Origin: Sutterella sp.
GTDB lineage: Bacteria; Pseudomonadota; Gammaproteobacteria; Burkholderiales; Burkholderiaceae_F
DNA: 64,000 nt
Reading direction: 5' to 3'
NCBI GenBank assembly: GCA_019418605.1
Contig: DYBN01000047.1
Span: forward strand, 92,761-156,760
Under the pieces are notes generated by a model, which saw only the letters and a list, made by a program, of their open reading frames with translations, was not told the DNA's origin and made no database searches. Numbering within the stretch: position 1 is the stretch's first letter; every line of letters begins with the position of its first letter. Shown here piece after piece: positions 9,548 through 17,344 of this stretch. The position numbers were made by a program, and so were the translations under genes.

Positions 9548-9640
9548 GGCAAGCCTCGATTTGAGTCCCTCCAGTTGCCGAGGCTTGCCGGCTGTGATGC
9601 CGGCCTCTGCCGGCGCCGGAGGGCTTTTCTTTTTAGCCCG
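9548..9640 (+). terminator. Hairpin region after the flavoprotein gene
   Basis: Two hairpins lie here. One has the perfect 11-base arms GGCAAGCCTCG/CGAGGCTTGCC (9548-9589). The second is built on GCCGGC repeats and is followed by a T-rich stretch from about 9624. The region separates two converging genes. Confidence 0.55.
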
Positions 9641-9686
9641 TCTGCGGCTCGCCGAGCCGGAAGGCGGGCTTTAAATGACAAGGCGT

Positions 9687-10631
9687 CTAACCGTGCGAGA
9701 GGCTTTCCAGCGCGTGCTCAAATTGAGAGCGCCATGAATCCTCTACATCCTTGTGCGACAGGAGCTCGCGGCACATGGCCTTGAGCTTTTCCTTGTCTTC
9801 ATTGCTGCTCATGGCCGCGATGTCATGAACAATGATCCAGGCAAGTACAAAGGAGCAGCGGCCGAATGTATCAAGCAGGTAGCTGCAAATGTCGTCGTGC
9901 GGCACGCCGACATTTCTCATCGCCTCGACGCGAAGGAACACTTCCCGGGGCAGCTGCGTGCCTACATTGTCAAGATCAAGTTTGAGGCCGGCGATCGCCG
10001 CATCAAGCTCGGGCAGCAGGATGTCTTTTTCAGCCGGGTATCTGACGAGAAGCGAGAGGGCGCCTGCAACGGTGCTGTTCTCAATGCCTTGTTGTGCGAG
10101 ACGCTTGAAGAGCTCGACGTGCTTAGCCTCGTCTTCGACAGCGTTGAAGATTCCAAGCCACACGGAGGCGCTCTCGAAAAGTTCCTCTCCGTCGTCGTAG
10201 CCGAATTGGTCGTCCAAGAGCGTCACGAGCTTGTCTCGTCCCATGAAAGAGAGCTCGAGGGCCACGAGCGGGTAGCCCCGTGAGGCAAGATCGACGACGC
10301 GATTTTCGAAATTTGCAATTGGCTGCAGGACTGCCGTTTCAATGGCTTCGTCCTCATCGAAGAAATCGCCGCCGAATTCCTCTTGCGCGAGCTCCTCCAT
10401 CGTGTCCTCGTCCAAGTTGTCATTCAACTCGCTCTCGAAAGTCTGGAGGGCATAACGAATCTCGGAGGCCCAGCCCGGGTCCGCGGGATCATCCGGTCGC
10501 AGCGGATTTTGTGCGAGGAATTGGGCACAGCGTTCTTCGTCGGCCATCAGCCAGTCGACAAGAAGTTCGCGGACTTCGGTATCAGACTTTGCGCGCAGTC
10601 GATTAAGAAGCTCTTTGCGGGTGACGCTCAT
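9687..10631 (-). CDS. Hypothetical acidic helical protein (314 aa)
   Basis: I do not recognise this gene. The product is soluble, with no signal peptide or membrane segment. It is very acidic (stretches such as NLDEDTMEELAQEEFGGDFFDEDEA) and almost entirely predicted helical, suggesting a TPR- or HEAT-like scaffold. The start has an excellent AAAGGAGA ribosome site. It lies downstream of rsgA on the same strand with a gap of about 75 bases, so it may be cotranscribed with rsgA and the M48-like gene. Translation and composition look normal for this genome. Confidence 0.75.
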   Translation of the reverse strand: MSVTRKELLNRLRAKSDTEVRELLVDWLMADEERCAQFLAQNPLRPDDPADPGWASEIRYALQTFESELNDNLDEDTMEELAQEEFGGDFFDEDEAIETAVLQPIANFENRVVDLASRGYPLVALELSFMGRDKLVTLLDDQFGYDDGEELFESASVWLGIFNAVEDEAKHVELFKRLAQQGIENSTVAGALSLLVRYPAEKDILLPELDAAIAGLKLDLDNVGTQLPREVFLRVEAMRNVGVPHDDICSYLLDTFGRCSFVLAWIIVHDIAAMSSNEDKEKLKAMCRELLSHKDVEDSWRSQFEHALESLSHG

Positions 10632-10707
10632 GGTTCTCCTTTCGAAATTTCACTGACAATGCATTGACAGGCGGTGTTGCCGCGGGCCTCTCGCAGCCGC
10701 CGGGCGC

Positions 10708-11661
10708 TCAGAGCGCGCGGCTGCTGCGTGCGCTCTCAACGAGCGCACGGTAAAAATCATAGCGCGACGCATCGATGCGGCCTTCGGCAAGGGCCTGCCG
10801 CACCGAGCAGCCAGGCTCCCTGGTATGCGTGCAGTTGTAAAACCGGCAGCCGTCAACGCAAGCGGCGATGTCGGGCATGGCGGCAAGGATGTCTTGCGGC
10901 CCGAGGTGCGCAAGGCCGAACTCCTGAAAGCCGGGGCTGTCGATGATGGCGCCGGGCTTGCCGGAAAAGTCGGTCTCGTAGAGCGTCGTGGTGGTCGTGG
11001 TTTGCTTGCCGAGATTGAGCGCCTGCGAGTATTCCTGCGTTTTGGCGCGCGCCTGCGGGCAGAGCGCGTTGAGCACCGTGCTTTTTCCCATTCCGGACTG
11101 TCCGACGAGCAAAACGCTTTTTCCCGCAAAGACGGGCGTCAGGGCAAGAAGGCAGTCTTCAGGCTTGGCGCCAGCCGAAATTTTGAGCACTGTTTCGCCG
11201 CAGGACTCCTGCATCAAACGGCAGAAAGCGTCCATGACGTCCGCGTCTTCAGACAGATCGGTTTTGTTGCGAAGAAGGACGGCAGGAATGCCGGCGCTGC
11301 GGGCGGCTACAACCGCCTTCCAGACAAACCAGGGATTAAAAGCCGGGCGAGGCGCAAACACCACGGCCACAAGATCGAGGTTGCTTGCAAGCTCCTTGGT
11401 GCGCCATTCGTCGCTGCGATAAAGAAGGTTGCGCCGCGGCAAAATCGATTCGATTGCAACGACATCGCCCTGGGGGGCGCTGCAAAGCACCTCGTCGCCT
11501 ACGACCACGTCGGCCTTTTTTCCTCTGCGGTGCGCTTCAAAGACGCGCCCGGCCTCGTCGGTGACGAAGTGATGCCGTCCATGGGTGCGGGTGACGCGGG
11601 CGTGAAAGCCGCCCGAGAGGGCATCGTCGTTTTTGCGTTTGTAGGTTGCGCTTTTGGCCAT
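10708..11661 (-). CDS. rsgA: Ribosome small-subunit-dependent GTPase A
   Basis: Circularly permuted GTPase that assists late 30S ribosome maturation. The 317-residue protein begins with an OB-fold (about 20-75). Its GTPase motifs come in permuted order: NKTD at 132-135 (G4), GQSGMGKS at 187-194 (G1) and DSPG at 241-244 (G3). The C-terminal zinc site follows as C272-x4-C277-x-H279-x5-C285. All are diagnostic for RsgA/YjeQ. Only 15 bases separate it from the upstream M48-like gene, so the two are probably one operon. Confidence 0.96.
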   Translation of the reverse strand: MAKSATYKRKNDDALSGGFHARVTRTHGRHHFVTDEAGRVFEAHRRGKKADVVVGDEVLCSAPQGDVVAIESILPRRNLLYRSDEWRTKELASNLDLVAVVFAPRPAFNPWFVWKAVVAARSAGIPAVLLRNKTDLSEDADVMDAFCRLMQESCGETVLKISAGAKPEDCLLALTPVFAGKSVLLVGQSGMGKSTVLNALCPQARAKTQEYSQALNLGKQTTTTTTLYETDFSGKPGAIIDSPGFQEFGLAHLGPQDILAAMPDIAACVDGCRFYNCTHTREPGCSVRQALAEGRIDASRYDFYRALVESARSSRAL

Positions 11662-11676
11662 GGATGTGAAGGCGCT

Positions 11677-13143
11677 TTATTGAGCGGGAATCGAAAAGCC
11701 GCGGTTGCGAAGATTGGCCGCTTCCCTGAGCTTTTCGCTTTTGAGCTGCACGCGCAGCGCAAGCTTTTGGTCTCGCGCCTCGCGCCGCTTGGCAAGGACT
11801 TCGTTGTAGAGCGCGGCGCGTGCGCGCTTTTCGTCGACGGCGGCGTTGGCCGTGTGGCGCCGGTCGCGCTTTTCGGTGAGAAGCGCTGCCTCAATGCGCT
11901 GCGTCACGTGCGGCCTGCGGTGGTTGGCAAGCGAATAAAAGCGGTTCGGCGTGAGCGTGCGGCGGTAGTCGCGGTGCAGCTTTGCAAGGGCGCGCGCCAA
12001 GGGCTTGGCGCCCACGTAGGTCACCGCATAGGCGTCTTCGTCATAGTCGAGCATGCGCGTAAAGCCGTGGATGATGAAGACCATGGAGTAGAGCAGCACC
12101 GGCACGACCGTGATGAGAATCACAAAAAGCAGGGCGGGATTGACCGTTCCGTCGGGAATGGCAAGCGCGGGCTCGATGTTGAGGGCGCGGTAGAAGAAGT
12201 CGTGCTCGGCAAGCCAGGCAAACCCCCACCAGAACAGGCCGCTTGCGGCCGTAAAAAAGACAAGGCGCGCGGCGTTGTGCCAGCGGTTGACGCGGCCGAT
12301 GGCGCAGGCTGCAACGGCAAGCACCTCTTCGTCGGAGAGTTCCTTGAAGACGTGGTTGAAGATAATGAGGCGCTTGCGGCCGGGGCGCCTTGCAAGGATG
12401 GCGTGGCCGTGCTTCCAGCTGCTTGGCCGTTCGGTCGTGCAGACTTGCGCGTCGGGGTGCCCGAGCTCGGTCAAAAGCGTCTTGAGCTTGTCCTTCAGAG
12501 GGCACTCCTGCATGGGCACGACGCTGTTTGCAAACCCGATGAAGAAGTTGGGCGCAAGAACGATCTTCCAGAGGTACCAGCAGAAGGTAAGCGAAAAGGC
12601 AAAAAGCCACCAGTGATAGGAGGCCGACACGCAGATAAAGGAAAAGGCGCAGACAACGGGCATGGCGGTAAGCCACCCCGCAACCAACTCCTTGATGCGG
12701 TCAAAAAGCCACACGCGCGAGGGCGTTTTTTCAAACCCGTAGCGCTCGTTGATGCGAAAGTCTCTCCACCAGGCAACGGGCAGATCAACGATTGCCAGAA
12801 AGAGCGTCACCGCGGCGATGAGAATGCACTGGCTCGCGAGGCCGCGGCCGCTGATTGCCGTGATGCCGGCAAGAATGACGCTCAAGCCCCCGCCAAAGGT
12901 GAGCACGACGGCAATTGCCGCTCCGAGAAGCGCGTTGACCAAGTCGCACTGCAGAAGCTCTCCCGAGTAGTCGACCGCCTTGCGGTGTTCGGCAAGCGAA
13001 ATGCGAAAGCGAAAGGCCGCGGGAACGATGTTGGCCGAGGCCTCGGCCGTGCGCACTTCAAAGATGGTCAGGCACGTGTGAATGCAGACGTAAAAGACGA
13101 CGAGGGCGACAAAAAGAGCGTTGAGTGCGGCCGCAGTGTCCAT
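11677..13143 (-). CDS. Ste24/M48-like integral membrane protein lacking the zinc-protease motif
   Basis: The multi-spanning 488-residue protein aligns with Ste24-type M48 proteases: it has the conserved INERYGFEKT segment (131-140) and the C-terminal FYSLANHRRPHVTQRI block (402-417). Where the family has HExxH this protein reads C280-A-I-G-R284. The third zinc ligand region reads LDYDED (365-370) instead of EFEAD. It therefore cannot bind zinc in the normal way and is probably a pseudoprotease. The ATG at 13143 was chosen; the upstream open frame to 13233 is not membrane-like. It is followed closely by rsgA. In the family, active members cleave membrane proteins. Here a scaffold or chaperone role is only a guess. 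Confidence 0.85.
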   Translation of the reverse strand: MDTAAALNALFVALVVFYVCIHTCLTIFEVRTAEASANIVPAAFRFRISLAEHRKAVDYSGELLQCDLVNALLGAAIAVVLTFGGGLSVILAGITAISGRGLASQCILIAAVTLFLAIVDLPVAWWRDFRINERYGFEKTPSRVWLFDRIKELVAGWLTAMPVVCAFSFICVSASYHWWLFAFSLTFCWYLWKIVLAPNFFIGFANSVVPMQECPLKDKLKTLLTELGHPDAQVCTTERPSSWKHGHAILARRPGRKRLIIFNHVFKELSDEEVLAVAACAIGRVNRWHNAARLVFFTAASGLFWWGFAWLAEHDFFYRALNIEPALAIPDGTVNPALLFVILITVVPVLLYSMVFIIHGFTRMLDYDEDAYAVTYVGAKPLARALAKLHRDYRRTLTPNRFYSLANHRRPHVTQRIEAALLTEKRDRRHTANAAVDEKRARAALYNEVLAKRREARDQKLALRVQLKSEKLREAANLRNRGFSIPAQ

Positions 13144-13338
13144 GAGAAAGGGGCGAGGTGAGACGAAATACAACCGCAAAGAATAGCGGTTTTGGGGGCG
13201 ACGGGCGGGCTTGCAAATGAAAATATTCTTCACGCGGCCGCTGACAGCAGCAGGCGGCTCGGACTAAACTCCCGGCATCGGGCGCCGCAGGCGCTTCTTT
13301 TTTGAAACCTTCCTTCAGGTCATGAGGACCAGAGCCTC

Positions 13339-13926
13339 ATGCAGACGATGAATACAGCAATGGGAACAATCGAGCGAGATCCGCGCTACAGCGACAGCAA
13401 TCTCATCTGGGTGGACATGGAGATGACGGGCCTGCAGCCTGAGGTCAACCGCGTCATCGAAATCGCGGCCGTCATCACGGACTCCGAACTCAACATCCTG
13501 CACGAGTGCCCCGTGGTCGCCATTCATCAGCCCGAGCGCATCATGCGCAATATGGACGCCTGGAACACGGCAACGCACACCCGCTCGGGTCTCGTGGACC
13601 GCGTGCTGGCAAGCACGATCGATGAGGAAAAGGCAAGCGACATCTTTCTCGCGGAATTCGCCAAGTTTGTGGGCCCGCAGAAGTCGCCCATGTGCGGCAA
13701 CACGATCGGGCAGGACAGGCGCTTTATGGCGCGCTGGCTCCCGAGGCTTGAAGCCTACTTTCACTACCGCTACGTGGATGTCTCAACGATCAAGGAGCTT
13801 GCCCGGCGCTGGAAGCCCGAAGTGGTCGCCTCCTTTAGAAAGGCGACCAAGCACGAGGCCTTGAGCGACATTCTCGACTCGATCGACGAGCTCAAGCACT
13901 ATCGCGCCCACATGATGACGATTTAA
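13339..13926 (+). CDS. orn: Oligoribonuclease
   Basis: 3'-5' exoribonuclease of the DEDDh family that degrades di- and short oligoribonucleotides. The motifs are intact: VDMEMTG (ExoI, D and E), GNTIGQDRRFM (ExoII) and KHEALSDILDSI (ExoIII, H and D). The 195-residue length is slightly longer than the usual ~181 because of an N-terminal extension. In-frame ATGs at 13348 and 13360 are alternative starts; no ribosome site clearly decides between them. It is divergent from the M48-like gene and converges on the MFS gene with only 15 bases between stops. Confidence 0.95.
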   Translation: MQTMNTAMGTIERDPRYSDSNLIWVDMEMTGLQPEVNRVIEIAAVITDSELNILHECPVVAIHQPERIMRNMDAWNTATHTRSGLVDRVLASTIDEEKASDIFLAEFAKFVGPQKSPMCGNTIGQDRRFMARWLPRLEAYFHYRYVDVSTIKELARRWKPEVVASFRKATKHEALSDILDSIDELKHYRAHMMTI

Positions 13927-13941
13927 GCGGGCGAGAGCTCT

Positions 13942-15315
13942 CTATCGGCTTGTGAGCGCTTGATACAGGCGCTCAAAGCGCATGCTCGCAAGGCCGATGA
14001 CGGCTAACCCCGCACAAGGGGCAAGCGCCAGCGCAAGAAAGGCTGCGCCGTAGCCCGCCTGATGCGCGACAAATCCTCCGTAGGTGTTGCTTAACGCCGC
14101 TCCCAGGCCTTGAATTGTGAGCACAAGGCCAAGCCCCGTGTTGACGCGGCCCGTGCCGCGAAGAAGCCTCTCGACAAGTCCCGGCGTTGCAACGCCCAAA
14201 AGTCCGGCGCCGACGCCGTCGAGCAGCTGAATCGGAATGAGTCTTAAAGGATCGTCCCAGAATCCCGCGATGAGGCCCCGCACCGGCAATGCGGTGAGCG
14301 CCAGCACAAAAAGCAGCCCGAAGCCCTTTGAAGAGGCCCTTTTTGCGCCCCAAAGCGCCGTCAGAATCATCGTGCACTGCGCAAGAACCACGGTTGCGGC
14401 CGTGTAGACCGCGGGATCCACATCAAAATGCGCAACGGCCGACTGCCCGAGCAGCGGCAGCATCGCGGCGTTGCCCAGGTGAAAGCAAAAAAGCGTTGCG
14501 CCGACGGCAAGAAGCGCCTTGTCCTGCAAAAGCTCCTTGAAGGGCTCGATGCGCCCGGCCTGATTTTTTGAAGAGCCGCTCGCGCGCGACGACGCCTTCG
14601 AGGCCCCGCGCGCTGCCGTCAGATCAATGTGCTCGGGCCGGATGCCCTTGAGCGCAGCCAGAGCAAGAAGCGCCATCGCCGACATCACCATGAAGACGCC
14701 GGGGATGCCGAAGAAGTACCCGACAAGTCCTGCCGTCACGGCCGTCGAGGCGTTGCCTGCGTGGCTCCACGCCTCGTTGCGGCCGACGCGCTCGGCGTAG
14801 CCCACGCCGCATGTAAGCCCGAGCGTGATGCTTGCAAGCGCCGGAGCAATGGCCGCTGCCGCAGCCCCGGCAAGAAGTTTTGAGGCCACAGCCGCAGGTG
14901 CGCCGTCAAAGACAAAGACAAGCCCGCAGCCAATCATCATGATGAGAACGCTCGCGGCCATGAGCGCGCGCTTTCTGCGCGAGGCGTCGGCAACAGCGCC
15001 CAGAGGCGTCATCAGGAGAAGTTCCGCGAGTCCCCCGATCGTCATGACGTAGCCGATCTCGTCGGGCTCCCAGTCAAGCGACTGAAGATAGACGCCAAAG
15101 AAGGGACCGAGCCCGTCTCTGACGTCAGCCAGAGCAAAGCAAAGAATCGAGAGACAAATAAAGGACGTGCGCTTGACGTCGCGCGCGGCGGCTTGCATCG
15201 CGTCCGGGTTCGCCGCGTGAGCTGCTGTTAGATGCGCTGCACTGCAGGAAGCCGGGGCGTCTGCCGGTGTTGGGTGCGGGGAAGAGGCGTGTTTGGGCTC
15301 AGGCATGCTTTGCAT
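13942..15315 (-). CDS. MFS transporter
   Basis: A 457-residue inner-membrane transporter of the major facilitator superfamily with about 12 hydrophobic segments. The loop between TM2 and TM3 carries the MFS signature-like GAVADASRRKRALMA, and a polar Ala/Ser-rich loop (around residue 230) separates the two six-helix halves. No substrate can be assigned. The start is uncertain: the ATG at 15315 gives a 40-residue Ala/Pro-rich cytoplasmic tail, and 15306 is an equally plausible ATG. Upstream sequence to 15378 is unlikely to be translated. Confidence 0.85.
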   Translation of the reverse strand: MQSMPEPKHASSPHPTPADAPASCSAAHLTAAHAANPDAMQAAARDVKRTSFICLSILCFALADVRDGLGPFFGVYLQSLDWEPDEIGYVMTIGGLAELLLMTPLGAVADASRRKRALMAASVLIMMIGCGLVFVFDGAPAAVASKLLAGAAAAAIAPALASITLGLTCGVGYAERVGRNEAWSHAGNASTAVTAGLVGYFFGIPGVFMVMSAMALLALAALKGIRPEHIDLTAARGASKASSRASGSSKNQAGRIEPFKELLQDKALLAVGATLFCFHLGNAAMLPLLGQSAVAHFDVDPAVYTAATVVLAQCTMILTALWGAKRASSKGFGLLFVLALTALPVRGLIAGFWDDPLRLIPIQLLDGVGAGLLGVATPGLVERLLRGTGRVNTGLGLVLTIQGLGAALSNTYGGFVAHQAGYGAAFLALALAPCAGLAVIGLASMRFERLYQALTSR

Positions 15316-15669
15316 GGATGTGAGTCTGCGCGGACAAGAGTCGGGCCGACAAGAAGGGGGCAGAGAAAAAAAGCGCACCTGTCTGCCGGCTTGTAGGCAA
15401 AAGAATACGCTTTTTGAAGCGCCAAGGATGAATCAAAGGGGATGCGGGGAAGAGGCGGGCGGCTGCAGGAGGCTTTCGCCAAGCATTGCGGTCCGATGCG
15501 TCTTCAAAGGCCCCTGACGGCCCAAACCGCGGATTGAGGCGATGGTTTGCCTTGTTGGTGAGCAGGGCGCGGCTTCAAGAAAAAAGCGTGGATACGAAAA
15601 AAGCCCGGAAAATCAGGGCTTTGCGTGTGTTTTGACAAATTTTCTCAGACGCGCCCGACGGGCGTGCAG
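15316..15669. other. Intergenic region between tRNA-Arg and the MFS gene
   Basis: No gene is seen. The stretch contains the tRNA terminator at 15597-15622 and presumably the MFS promoter. Confidence 0.5.
15597..15622 (-). terminator. Terminator of tRNA-Arg
   Basis: Arms AAAGCCC/GGGCTTT (15600-15606, 15616-15622) form a hairpin that on the minus strand runs directly into a T tract. It lies about 50 bases beyond the 3' end of the tRNA. Confidence 0.8.
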
Positions 15670-15745
15670 TGGTACCCCCACCGAGACTCGAACTCAGATT
15701 TAACCCTTAGGAGGGGCTCGTTCTATCCAGTTGAACTATGGAGGC
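15670..15745 (-). tRNA. tRNA-Arg, anticodon CCU
   Basis: The 76-base minus-strand gene folds into a full cloverleaf. It has a 7-bp acceptor stem with two G-U pairs, a GTTC/GAAC D stem, a 5-bp anticodon stem with loop CTCCTAA (anticodon CCT, reading AGG), a 5-bp T stem with the TTCGAGT loop, and an encoded CCA end. tRNA-Arg(CCU) genes are frequent integration sites, but I see no integrase or attachment repeat beside this one. Confidence 0.95.
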
Positions 15746-15902
15746 GGCCATGCGCCTGAAATTGCCCGCCGAACGCAAGCCGGCTGCGCCGTCTGAAAGG
15801 CGCTTCAGGGCAAATCCAGAGCGCGCATTGTAGCAAATAGGCGCATGTCGCGTACAGCGGTTTTCCTGCTAGGATAAAGCGAAATTGCCAAAGGCCTCAG
15901 GG

Positions 15903-17153
15903 ATGTTCAACTTTCAAGACCGCATCGACCTTCTGCTTCGCGCGGGTTTCGGCGCGCTGATCCTCATCGGGTGCTACTTCGTCATAGAGCCTTTCATGAC
16001 GGCCATCATCATGGCGGCCATTCTGACCGTCGTGAGCTGGCCTCTCTACAAGCGCGCCCTTACCAGCATGGGCAACAACGCCACCCTGGCGGCCCTGCTG
16101 ATGGTCATGATCGTCATCATCACGGTGCTCATTCCGCTCTCGCTTTTGTGCGGCGTGCTTGCCCACCAGATTCCGCTTGTGGTCGAGTGGTTCAGGGACT
16201 GGGTGACCTCCGGCATGCCGCTTCCAAAGTGGATCACGTCGCTGCCTTATGTCGGGCAGAGCATCAACGATGCATTTCACTTCGGCCTTGATCCCAAGGC
16301 TCTCGGAGGGCTGATCCAAAAGTCCTTCGACCCCTTGAGCAAGTGGATCCTCAACATTTCCGTGGGCATCGGAAATGGTCTCTTTCAGCTCGCGCTCGTT
16401 GCCTTCATTGCCTTTTTCTTTTACCGGGACGGCACGTGGCTTGCCAAGAGGCTCGCTATTTCGCTTAACAAAATCTCGGGCGACCTCGCCAAGGAATACG
16501 CCGACATCCTCATCAACACGACCCGCTCGGTGGTCTTCGGCATCATCGGCACGGCAATCGGGCAAGGGCTCGTTGCCGCCGTGGGCTTCATTCTTGCCGG
16601 CGTGCCGGGCGTTGTGATGCTGAGCTTTGCGGTCTGCGTTCTTTCCGTCGTCCCCGTCGGTCCGCCCCTTGTCTGGGGACCTGTTGCGCTCTGGCTTTTT
16701 GCCAACGGCCAGACCGGATGGGCCGTCTTCATGGTCCTTTGGGGCGTGCTGGCGGTGAGCTCGGTCGACAACTTCATCAAGCCCATTTTGATCAGCCGCG
16801 GCTCCACGCTGCCCCTGGCGCTCGTCTTTTTGGGTGTCCTGGGCGGCATCATGACCTTCGGCATGCTGGGCTTGGTGCTCGGTCCCATCCTTTTGTCGGC
16901 GAGCATCGCCATGTTCAAGAGCTGGATCAGAAACCCGGTGCGGCTGCGCGTTGTGGCCGCTTCGGGCGATGAGGGGGCTCAGGGCGCAGGCAGCGGCGGC
17001 GACGAACTCGAAGATGAAGACGAAAGCGCAGCCCAAGGCAAGGCCAAGCCCGGCAGCAAAACAGCCGGCGAGACCGCTGTCGAGCCTTCCGTTGACTCAT
17101 CCAAGGAGACGGATGCATCTCAAAAGGCGCCGAAGACGGGCGAGAGCTCGTAG
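15903..17153 (+). CDS. AI-2E family transporter (PerM-like membrane protein)
   Basis: A 416-residue polytopic inner-membrane protein of the AI-2E/PerM (UPF0118) family. It has paired N-terminal hydrophobic segments, a central soluble loop, and a C-terminal set of helices with the family motif region SSVDNFIKPILISRGS. Members export small molecules or act in Na+/H+ antiport, so the function here is open. After residue 365 the protein ends in a low-complexity acidic, Ser/Ala/Lys-rich cytoplasmic tail not common to the family. The ATG at 15903 is used; a TTG at 15885 with an AGGA site upstream is a possible alternative. Confidence 0.88.
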   Translation: MFNFQDRIDLLLRAGFGALILIGCYFVIEPFMTAIIMAAILTVVSWPLYKRALTSMGNNATLAALLMVMIVIITVLIPLSLLCGVLAHQIPLVVEWFRDWVTSGMPLPKWITSLPYVGQSINDAFHFGLDPKALGGLIQKSFDPLSKWILNISVGIGNGLFQLALVAFIAFFFYRDGTWLAKRLAISLNKISGDLAKEYADILINTTRSVVFGIIGTAIGQGLVAAVGFILAGVPGVVMLSFAVCVLSVVPVGPPLVWGPVALWLFANGQTGWAVFMVLWGVLAVSSVDNFIKPILISRGSTLPLALVFLGVLGGIMTFGMLGLVLGPILLSASIAMFKSWIRNPVRLRVVAASGDEGAQGAGSGGDELEDEDESAAQGKAKPGSKTAGETAVEPSVDSSKETDASQKAPKTGESS

Positions 17154-17187
17154 AAGGACGCATAGCTTTGCACTGCCGCGGCGCTTG

Positions 17188-17227
17188 GGCGCGTCTGGAG
17201 AATCACCGAGCGCGCCCCAAGCGGCGG
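17188..17227 (+). terminator. Hairpin between the AI-2E gene and parE
   Basis: Complementary arms GCTTGGGCGCG/CGCGCCCCAAGC form a stable hairpin 30 bases after the permease stop. There is no clean T run, so it may be only an mRNA-end structure. Confidence 0.4.
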
Positions 17228-17344
17228 CCTCCTTTTGGCTAAAATCCTCCGCCTGAGAAAGTTTTCATCCCGTTTTTCATTCATGATGCCGGGCCTCCAG
17301 CATGGTTCGGCGTCAGTTTTTTTGTTGTCCGTTCAAGCACCTTT

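Noticed and set aside
7864..9681. A 605-codon open frame opposite the flavoprotein gene
   Set aside because: It shows the same antisense shadow effect. The plus-strand frame has a signal peptide, flavin motifs and a ribosome site.
10825..13161. A 778-codon plus-strand frame across rsgA and the M48-like gene
   Set aside because: It covers two well-supported minus-strand genes, and its composition is that of antisense translation.
15670..15745. Integration site for a mobile element at tRNA-Arg
   Set aside because: No integrase gene and no repeat of the tRNA 3' end were seen in the flanking sequence.
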